Origin: Gammaproteobacteria bacterium
GTDB taxonomy: Bacteria > Pseudomonadota > Gammaproteobacteria > SZUA-229
NCBI GenBank assembly: GCA_029287815.1
Contig: JARFQK010000066.1
Span: 1 to 10,368, forward strand
Direction: 5' to 3'
Length of the DNA stretch: 10,368 nucleotides
The position numbers were made by a program, and so were the translations under genes. Shown one piece after another: positions 1-5,563 of this stretch. The stretch's first letter is position 1, and each line of letters begins with the position of its first letter. The notes below the pieces were generated by a model, which was not told the DNA's origin, did not search any database, and worked only from the letters and a program-made list of their open reading frames with translations.

Positions 1-297
1 CAGGGCGCCCGGTCCACCGAGCGAAATCGCCGTCGCGACACCGGCAATGTTACCCGTGCCGACCGTCGCAGACAGCGCGGTCGCCAGCGCCTGAAAATGG
101 CTGACTTCGCCGCTGTCGGTATCGCGACTGAGCTTGCCGGAGATCAGCACCAAGCCGTGGCGAAAACCGGTCAATTGGACAAATCGCAGACGTACGGTCA
201 AGTACAAACCCGTACCGACCAGGATCAACATCGTCAGGCCATTGTTCCAGAGGTATCCGGCCAACGTGCCGGTGAATTCGGTTATGGTTTCAATCAT
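1..297 (-). CDS. AGCS-family sodium:alanine/glycine symporter, N-terminal part (runs off left edge)
   Basis: This is the first 99 codons of an inner-membrane amino-acid carrier of the alanine/glycine:cation symporter family, which imports small neutral amino acids with Na+. The start is ATG at 295-297. A hydrophobic first membrane segment lies at about residues 15-36 (contains TMLILVGTGLYLTVRLRF). It is followed by QLTGFRHG and then the family hallmark SHFQALATALSATVGTGN at residues 66-83, continuing IAGVATAISLGGPGAL to the window edge. Family members are usually about 450-550 residues, so most of the gene lies outside. No Shine-Dalgarno is visible: only about 11 bases separate the ATG from an inverted-repeat element (309-442), and no other in-frame ATG lies close upstream. 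The family is clear; the precise substrate is inferred. Confidence 0.9.
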   Translation of the reverse strand, partial: MIETITEFTGTLAGYLWNNGLTMLILVGTGLYLTVRLRFVQLTGFRHGLVLISGKLSRDTDSGEVSHFQALATALSATVGTGNIAGVATAISLGGPGAL

Positions 298-308
298 GTT
301 TTTTTGGG

Positions 309-442
309 GTCCGCAGATGAACGCAGATGAACACGGATTATGTTTCTGGGTTGTCCCGTCGGGCACAAGGCGCGCCCTGATGTGCGTCTGCGCAGCAGAA
401 GCACATCAAAACATCTGTGTTTATCTGTGTTCTTCTGCGGAC
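309..442. repeat. Inverted-repeat element R1 with 30-bp arms built from 10-bp units
   Basis: Two arms, 309-338 and the reverse complement of 413-442, match at 26 of 30 positions. Each arm is itself periodic: the left arm reads CGCAGATGAA twice in a row (312-331) and then CACGGAT. Between the arms are smaller foldbacks, including an 8-bp stem TGATGTGC (378-385) with GCACATCA (401-408) enclosing the palindrome CTGCGCAG (388-395). The structure resembles a non-autonomous palindromic intergenic repeat or MITE. The ATCTGCGTTCATCTGCGG type of motif recurs in intergenic regions of many environmental bacterial genomes as I remember them, but I could not check this. No transposase is encoded. It ends 11 bases upstream of the symporter start codon. 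Confidence 0.75.
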
Positions 443-470
443 TTCTTCTTTTTATAACGATTCCGATTAC

Positions 471-493
471 AAAAAAGGGGGCAAAAGCCCCCT
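471..493 (-). terminator. Intrinsic terminator of fba and of the tkt-fba operon
   Basis: Read on the minus strand, the stem GGGGGC, a TTTT loop and GCCCCC (477-492; the stem is 7 bp if the flanking A-T pair at 476/493 is included) is followed directly by a run of six T, the complement of 471-476. It lies about 28 bases after the fba stop codon. The GC-rich stem with an immediate T-run is a textbook Rho-independent terminator. It separates the carbon operon from the downstream symporter gene, which therefore probably has its own promoter. Confidence 0.92.
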
Positions 494-520
494 CTTTCGA
501 CGCATCTGACGACAATTCGC

Positions 521-1558
521 TTAGTGATAAAACCCGACCATCTTCTCGAGTGAGACCGGTTTGATCTTCGAAGCATTGCCGGCGCAGCCGAAGGCTTCGT
601 AGCGCGCCTTGCAGATTTCCTTCATCGCTTTGGTCGATTCCTTCAGGAACTTGCGTGGATCGAAGTTTGAAGGATTATCGCTCAGATGCTTGCGAATTGA
701 GCCGGTCGATGCCATGCGCAGGTCGGTGTCGATGTTGACCTTGGCCACACCGTTCTTGATGCCTTCCTGGATTTCTTCAACCGGTACGCCGTAGGTCTGA
801 CCCATGTCGCCACCGAAGTTGTTGATGATCTCCAGCCAGTCCTGTGGAACCGAAGACGAGCCGTGCATCACGAGGTGGGTGTTTGGGATGCGTGCGTGGA
901 TTTCGCGGATGCGGTCGATACGCAGAATCTCGCCGGTCGGCTCTTTGGTGAACTTGTACGCACCGTGCGAGGTGCCGATCGCAATGGCCAGCGCATCAAC
1001 ACCGGTCTTATCGACGAAATCCGCCGCTTCTTCGACGCCGGTCAACAGCATATCCATGTCCAGCTTGCCTTCGGCACCGTGGCCATCTTCTTCGCCCATT
1101 TCGCCGGTTTCCAGCGAGCCCAGGCAGCCCAGCTCGCCTTCGACCGATACGCCGCCGGCGTGTGCCATCTCGACAACCTTGCGGGTCACATCGACGTTGT
1201 ACTCATAACTCGCAGGCGTCTTCATATCGGGCATCAGCGAGCCATCCATCATCACCGAAGTGAAGCCCGACTGGATCGAACGCAGGCATACCGCAGGCTC
1301 CGCGCCGTGATCCTGGTGCATGACCACAGGAATGTGCGGATACATCTCGACAGCAGCACTGATCAGGTGGCGCAGGAAGGGCTCGCCCGCATAAGAGCGT
1401 GCGCCCGCCGAACCCTGCATAATCACCGGGCTGTCGGTTTCATCCGCGGCTTGCATGATCGCGTGGACCTGCTCCATGTTGTTTACATTGAATGCCGGCA
1501 TGCCATAGTCGTTCTCAGCGGCATGGTCGAGCAACTGTCTCATTGAAAGTAAAGCCAT
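521..1558 (-). CDS. fba: Fructose-bisphosphate aldolase, class II (CbbA/Fba type)
   Basis: This zinc-dependent cytosolic aldolase interconverts fructose 1,6-bisphosphate with dihydroxyacetone phosphate and glyceraldehyde 3-phosphate. Members of this type often also act on sedoheptulose 1,7-bisphosphate in the Calvin cycle. At 345 residues it has normal length. Visible motifs are HQDHGAE at 81-87 (catalytic Asp83 and zinc ligand His84), MMDGS at 103-107, VEGELG at 139-144, IGTSHGAYKF at 194-203 (zinc ligand His198), HGSSSVP at 232-238 (zinc ligand His232) and the phosphate-binding KVNIDTD at 273-279. The ATG is preceded by AGGAG (1566-1570) at 7-base spacing, which settles the start. It is the last gene of the tkt-gap-pgk-pykA-fba run, 61 bases after pykA, and is followed by a strong terminator. 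The stop is TAA. Ligand roles are taken from family knowledge. Confidence 0.97.
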   Translation of the reverse strand: MALLSMRQLLDHAAENDYGMPAFNVNNMEQVHAIMQAADETDSPVIMQGSAGARSYAGEPFLRHLISAAVEMYPHIPVVMHQDHGAEPAVCLRSIQSGFTSVMMDGSLMPDMKTPASYEYNVDVTRKVVEMAHAGGVSVEGELGCLGSLETGEMGEEDGHGAEGKLDMDMLLTGVEEAADFVDKTGVDALAIAIGTSHGAYKFTKEPTGEILRIDRIREIHARIPNTHLVMHGSSSVPQDWLEIINNFGGDMGQTYGVPVEEIQEGIKNGVAKVNIDTDLRMASTGSIRKHLSDNPSNFDPRKFLKESTKAMKEICKARYEAFGCAGNASKIKPVSLEKMVGFYH

Positions 1559-1570
1559 TGTAGGTCTCCT

Positions 1571-1586
1571 AAAACGTGAACGTTTT
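1571..1586. promoter_or_regulatory. Short AT-rich palindrome just upstream of the fba ribosome-binding site
   Basis: AAAACG (1571-1576), TGAA, CGTTTT (1581-1586) forms a perfect 6-bp inverted repeat abutting the AGGAG of fba. It lies in the 61-base pykA-fba spacer. It could be a small mRNA hairpin affecting fba translation or a protein-binding site. It is too weak to act alone as a terminator. The structure is seen; the function is a guess. Confidence 0.35.
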
Positions 1587-1619
1587 TTCTCTTGAAATAA
1601 ATTCGATTTGCCAAATCCG

Positions 1620-3047
1620 TTACTCAGGTATGTCCACGATCTTCATCGCGTTGGTACCCGCACCCTTCTCACCAATAAGGTCACCGCGCGTCAAAATAAT
1701 CCGCTGACCTTTTGATACGATTCGCCTGCCCAGCAGCACATCGATGACACATTGGCTGACGTGTATCGGCCCAATCCTGTCATTCTCAACGTTGACCGGA
1801 TAGACCCCACGGTACAGCGCAACCTTGCGTTGTGTCCGATGATGCCGAGTCAAGGCATAAATCGGTATACCCGAGCTGATGCGCGACATCCACAACACCG
1901 TGGCCCCGGATTCCGTCAGCGATGCGATTGCTGCTACATCGAGATGGTTCGCGGTATACATTGTAGCCATCGCGATCGCCTCATCAACCCTACCAAACAT
2001 CAGGTGAACCCGATGATCGGACAAACGCGCGGCCGACTGCTGCTCGGCATGTTCGCAAATTCGGCTCATCGCCTGTACGACCTTGACAGGATAACGGCCG
2101 ACCGCGGTTTCACCCGACAGCATCACCGCATCGGTACCATCCAGAACGGCATTGGCGACGTCGAAAACCTCGGCCCGAGTCGGAATAGGATTGTCGATCA
2201 TCGATTCCATCATCTGGGTCGCGGTGATCACGACCTTATTATTGTCGCGCGCATTTTTGATGAGACTCTTCTGAATCGCCGGCAATTCCGCATCGCCGAG
2301 TTCAACACCGAGATCACCGCGCGCGACCATAATCACATCAGACGCCTCGATGATTTCATCGATGTTTTTGATCGCGTCCGCACGCTCAACCTTGGTCACG
2401 ATCCCGGCGGCACTGCCGGCCTGACGCACATACTGCCGGCAAAGTTCGACATCTTCTGCCGACCGCGCGAACGACAGGGCGACGTAGTCCACGCCCAGCT
2501 CCGCAGCGACTTTGATGTCTTCCTTGTCCTTCGCAGTCAGGGCGGGCGCCGACAAACCTCCACCCTTCAGATTGATACCTTTGCTGTCCGAGAGCTCACA
2601 GGTGTAGGCGACAGTGCAATGTATCTCATTGCCGTTTACCTCGATCACATCAAGTTCAACACGGCCATCGTCGAGCAGCAGCTGGTTGCCGGGCCTCACA
2701 TCCTTCGGCAGGTCCTTGTATGTGATTCCAACCCGCTCACTGGTGCCCTCATCCTCTCCCAGATCAGCATCCAGGATGAAGCGTTCACCTCTGATCAACT
2801 GCACCCGATGCTCGACGAATCGCCCGGTACGGATCTTCGGCCCTTGCAGGTCGGCCAGCACGCCGACAATCCGGCCCGCTTTTTCACTGCAGGCGCGTAT
2901 CTGTTGATAGCGGTGACGCTGTTCCGCCTGCGAACCGTGTGAAAAGTTCAGGCGAAAAACATCCACCCCCGCACTAACCATTTCCTCGATCACGTCGGGC
3001 GAACTGGAACCAGGCCCAAGCGTCGCGACTATTTTGGTTCTGCGCAT
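1620..3047 (-). CDS. pykA: Pyruvate kinase, PykA type
   Basis: This enzyme converts phosphoenolpyruvate and ADP to pyruvate and ATP, the last step of glycolysis. Starting at the ATG of MRRTKIVATLGP gives 475 residues, close to the roughly 480 of E. coli PykA. The frame is open for 23 more codons upstream to a TTG at 3116, but that extension (LTTCTATTVFDV...) has no family counterpart. Neither start has a convincing Shine-Dalgarno. Motifs are FRLNFSHGS at 31-39, LQGPKIRTG, the B-domain region around LLLDDGRVEL, TKVERADA with the conserved Lys at about 219, MVARGDLGVEL at 240-250, ATQMMESM and LDGTDAVMLSGETAVGRYP, then a C-terminal regulatory domain ending at TAA. The KGINLKGGGLSAPALT segment resembles PykA rather than PykF. 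Translation may be coupled to pgk, whose stop lies 89 bases upstream. Confidence 0.95.
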   Translation of the reverse strand: MRRTKIVATLGPGSSSPDVIEEMVSAGVDVFRLNFSHGSQAEQRHRYQQIRACSEKAGRIVGVLADLQGPKIRTGRFVEHRVQLIRGERFILDADLGEDEGTSERVGITYKDLPKDVRPGNQLLLDDGRVELDVIEVNGNEIHCTVAYTCELSDSKGINLKGGGLSAPALTAKDKEDIKVAAELGVDYVALSFARSAEDVELCRQYVRQAGSAAGIVTKVERADAIKNIDEIIEASDVIMVARGDLGVELGDAELPAIQKSLIKNARDNNKVVITATQMMESMIDNPIPTRAEVFDVANAVLDGTDAVMLSGETAVGRYPVKVVQAMSRICEHAEQQSAARLSDHRVHLMFGRVDEAIAMATMYTANHLDVAAIASLTESGATVLWMSRISSGIPIYALTRHHRTQRKVALYRGVYPVNVENDRIGPIHVSQCVIDVLLGRRIVSKGQRIILTRGDLIGEKGAGTNAMKIVDIPE

Positions 3048-3136
3048 TTCAGGCACTGCTTGGCTGGGGCCAGACGGCACGTCGAACACCGTCGTTGCTG
3101 TGCATGTCGTCAGCAATCTTTCGTTACGCGTTTGCG

Positions 3137-4321
3137 CTATTTCTTTGACGCCTGCGCTTCCAGCATTGCCACAGCGGGCAGCGTCTTACCCTCGAGGTAC
3201 TCCAGGAACGCCCCGCCCGCGGTCGATATATAAGAGACTCGGTCATATATACCGTACTTTTGGATTGCCGCGATCGTATCGCCGCCCCCGGCCAGGCTGA
3301 AACCGTCGGAATCGGCGATCGCCATCGAAACCATTTTGGTGCCGTCACCGAACTGATCGAATTCGAACACACCAACCGGCCCGTTCCACACGATCGTGCC
3401 GGCTTTGCTGATGATATCTGCAAGCGCCTTGGCTGAGTCCGGGCCGATGTCAAAAATCATATCATCGTCTTCGACCGCTTCGACCGGTTTCAGCGTAGCC
3501 TCAGCGGTCTCACTGAACTCCTTGCCGCATACAACATCGGTTGCTATCGGTATGCTGGCCCCGCGTGCTTCCATTTTCCCGATCAGCATCTTGGCCGTAT
3601 CGACCAGGTCATTTTCGCACAGTGACTTGCCGACATTGTGACCAGCGGCCTTCAAAAACGTGTTAGCGATTCCGCCACCAACGACCATTTGATCAACCTT
3701 TTCAGATAACGCCTCCAACACGGTGAGCTTGGTCGAGACTTTCGAACCACCGACGATCGCAACCATCGGGCGTGCGGGCTCAGCAAGCGCTTTTGCCAAA
3801 TTGTCGAGTTCGTCAGTCAGCAACAAGCCCGCGCAAGCGACCGGGGCATGGACACCAACCCCGTGGGTTGAGGCCTGGGCCCGGTGAGCGGTACCGAAGG
3901 CATCCATCACGAATACATCACACAAGGCTGCATATTTTTTTGCCAACGCCTCGTCGTCTTTCTTCTCGCCGATATTGAAACGCACGTTTTCGAACAGAAC
4001 CACTTCGCCGTCGGCGATCTCGGGCGCATGATCGAGATAGTCCTTGACCAGTCGCACTTCCTTGCCCATTTTTGCGCTCATATCATCGGCGATCGGCTGC
4101 ATCGAGTTTTCCTCGTCCACCTTGCCTTCTTCTGGGCGACCACGGTGCGACATCACCATGACCTTGGCGCCGGCATTGGCACAGTGCTCGATGGTCGGCA
4201 TCGAGGCGGTAATGCGTGCATCGGAGGTTACTTTGCCGTCTTTAACCGGCACGTTCAGGTCAGCGCGTATCAGCACGCGTTTGCCTGCCAGATCGAGATC
4301 AGTGAGCTTGATAAAAGCCAT
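3137..4321 (-). CDS. pgk: Phosphoglycerate kinase
   Basis: This cytosolic enzyme transfers phosphate between 1,3-bisphosphoglycerate and ADP. It is reversible, so it serves glycolysis, gluconeogenesis and the Calvin cycle. The length of 394 residues is typical. The N-terminal domain shows the family signature KRVLIRADLNVP at 14-25, DARIT at 34-38 and SHRGRP at 58-63. The C-terminal nucleotide-binding domain shows AIVGGSKVSTKL, WNGPVGVFE, LAGGGDT (GGGDT at 345-349) and STAGGAFLEYLEGK. The ATG is preceded by AGGAG (4329-4333) with 7-base spacing. The stop codon is TAG, which shows that amber is a normal stop in this genome. Only 20 bases separate it from the longest possible pykA frame. Upstream is a 170-base spacer holding a nested palindrome. 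Confidence 0.98.
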   Translation of the reverse strand: MAFIKLTDLDLAGKRVLIRADLNVPVKDGKVTSDARITASMPTIEHCANAGAKVMVMSHRGRPEEGKVDEENSMQPIADDMSAKMGKEVRLVKDYLDHAPEIADGEVVLFENVRFNIGEKKDDEALAKKYAALCDVFVMDAFGTAHRAQASTHGVGVHAPVACAGLLLTDELDNLAKALAEPARPMVAIVGGSKVSTKLTVLEALSEKVDQMVVGGGIANTFLKAAGHNVGKSLCENDLVDTAKMLIGKMEARGASIPIATDVVCGKEFSETAEATLKPVEAVEDDDMIFDIGPDSAKALADIISKAGTIVWNGPVGVFEFDQFGDGTKMVSMAIADSDGFSLAGGGDTIAAIQKYGIYDRVSYISTAGGAFLEYLEGKTLPAVAMLEAQASKK

Positions 4322-4361
4322 CGGAAGTCTCCTGAATAATTTGAAACGAAAAAGTGAAAAA

Positions 4362-4490
4362 AGCCATCAGGTGAAATCGGGATCTCAACTCATGGCTCTC
4401 TTGCACCTGGCTTCCGGTCTGCGGCTGTCCGCTTCAGCGCAATCTGACCGAAGCGAACAACCGGAAGCCGGCCGCAAATAGCTGATGGCT
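4362..4490. repeat. Nested inverted-repeat element between gap and pgk
   Basis: The outer arms AGCCATCAG (4362-4370) and CTGATGGCT (4482-4490) are perfect 9-bp complements. Inside them GGCTTCCGGT (4409-4418) pairs perfectly with ACCGGAAGCC (4460-4469). Further in, TGT plus CGCTTC (4426-4435) pairs with GAAGCG plus ACA (4450-4459), apart from one mismatch and a 7-base bulge on the left arm between the two inner stems. On the transcribed minus strand the outer right arm is followed by a run of T (complement of 4357-4362), so the outer hairpin is terminator-like although its loop is very long. The element fills nearly all of the 170-base spacer and starts just after the gap stop codon. It may be an inserted palindromic repeat or an operon-internal attenuator or processing site. 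Confidence 0.65.
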
Positions 4491-4491
4491 A

Positions 4492-5496
4492 TCAGTTAGC
4501 TGCTACGTGCTCGACGAAACGAAGCATGTTGCAGGTGTAACCGTATTCATTGTCGTACCAGGAAACCAGCTTGACGAACGTGCTATCCAATGCGATGCCG
4601 GCTTCGGCATCGAAGATTGACGAGTAGCCGCAACCGCGAAAGTCGGTAGAAACAACCTTCTCATCGGTGTAGGCGAGGGTCTTGCTGATGTCACCGCTCT
4701 CAGAAGCCGCTTTCATCGCAGCACAGATTTCATCGTAGGCCGCTCCCTTCTCCAGCTCACAGGTCAGGTCGACGACCGATACATCGGAGGTTGGCACACG
4801 GAAAGCCATGCCGGTCAACTTGCCGTTCAGCTCGGGCAATACCACACCGACCGCCTTGGCAGCGCCGGTCGACGACGGAATGATGTTCTCGAGGATACCG
4901 CGACCACCGCGCCAGTCTTTCATCGAAGGACCATCAACAGTCTTCTGAGTCGCTGTCGCTGCGTGAACCGTTGTCATCAGGCCGCGCTTGATGCCCCAGT
5001 TGTCATGCAGGACCTTGGCTACCGGCGCAAGACAGTTGGTCGTGCAGGAAGCCGCGGACACGATGGACTGACCTTCATAGGTCTCGTGATTCACACCGTA
5101 AACGAACATCGGCGTGCCGTCTTTTGAAGGTGCGCTCTGTACCACTTTCTTGGCGCCGGCATCGATGTGCTTCTGGCAGGTCTCCGCTGTCAGGAAAAAG
5201 CCGGTGCATTCGATCACCAGATCCGCACCGATATCACCCCAGGCCAGATTGGCGGGATCACGCTCGGCGGTCAGACGAATATTTTTGCCGTTGACCACCA
5301 GGCTGTTGCCGTCGACGGCGATGTCACCATCGAAGTTGCCGTGAACCGAATCGTACTTGAGCATGTATGCCAGATAATCGGCCTCGAGCAGGTCATTGAT
5401 TCCAACGACTTCGATCTCTGGAAAATCTTTGGAAATAGCGCGGAATGCCATACGGCCGATGCGGCCAAAGCCGTTAATGCCGACTTTAATAGTCAT
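4492..5496 (-). CDS. gap: Glyceraldehyde-3-phosphate dehydrogenase, GapA type
   Basis: This enzyme oxidises glyceraldehyde 3-phosphate to 1,3-bisphosphoglycerate, or the reverse in gluconeogenesis and carbon fixation. At 334 residues it has family length. The Rossmann motif GINGFGRIGR is at 6-15 and NDL at 34-36, whose Asp35 suggests NAD+ preference. The catalytic SCTTNC is at 150-155 with Cys151, and the partner His178 is in TTVHAATATQKTVDG. SSTGAAKAVG, SVVDLTCELEKG and the C-terminal SWYDNEYGY are also present. These features match E. coli GapA and not erythrose-4-phosphate dehydrogenase (Epd), the related enzyme encoded in this position in E. coli and Pseudomonas. The ATG is preceded by GGGAG (complement of 5503-5507). 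The stop is TGA. It lies 67 bases after tkt. NADP+ use cannot be excluded from sequence alone. Confidence 0.97.
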   Translation of the reverse strand: MTIKVGINGFGRIGRMAFRAISKDFPEIEVVGINDLLEADYLAYMLKYDSVHGNFDGDIAVDGNSLVVNGKNIRLTAERDPANLAWGDIGADLVIECTGFFLTAETCQKHIDAGAKKVVQSAPSKDGTPMFVYGVNHETYEGQSIVSAASCTTNCLAPVAKVLHDNWGIKRGLMTTVHAATATQKTVDGPSMKDWRGGRGILENIIPSSTGAAKAVGVVLPELNGKLTGMAFRVPTSDVSVVDLTCELEKGAAYDEICAAMKAASESGDISKTLAYTDEKVVSTDFRGCGYSSIFDAEAGIALDSTFVKLVSWYDNEYGYTCNMLRFVEHVAAN

Positions 5497-5537
5497 AGTT
5501 TTCTCCCAATTTTTTCAGTCAATTAAAACTCATCACC

Positions 5538-5554
5538 GATCCCGCCAGGGGATC
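5538..5554. other. Hairpin in the tkt-gap spacer
   Basis: GATCCC (5538-5543) and GGGATC (5549-5554) are perfect 6-bp complements with a 5-base loop, about 10 bases after the tkt stop codon. On the transcribed minus strand the hairpin is preceded, not followed, by a T-run, so it is a poor terminator there. It may stabilise the upstream mRNA or mark a processing point between tkt and gap. The structure is seen; the role is inferred. Confidence 0.4.
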
Positions 5555-5563
5555 AAAAAATTA

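Noticed and set aside
1752..2942. Long plus-strand frame (396 codons) opposite pykA, and similar ones at 863-1546 opposite fba and 6125-7153 opposite tkt
   Set aside because: They lie wholly antisense to clearly recognised enzymes, show no family motifs, are rich in Arg, His and Asp as expected from the codon bias of the opposite strand, and have no supporting context.
5497..5563. Possible separate promoter for gap in the tkt-gap spacer
   Set aside because: The spacer is only 67 bases and AT-rich, but no paired -35/-10 hexamers at proper spacing could be picked with confidence.
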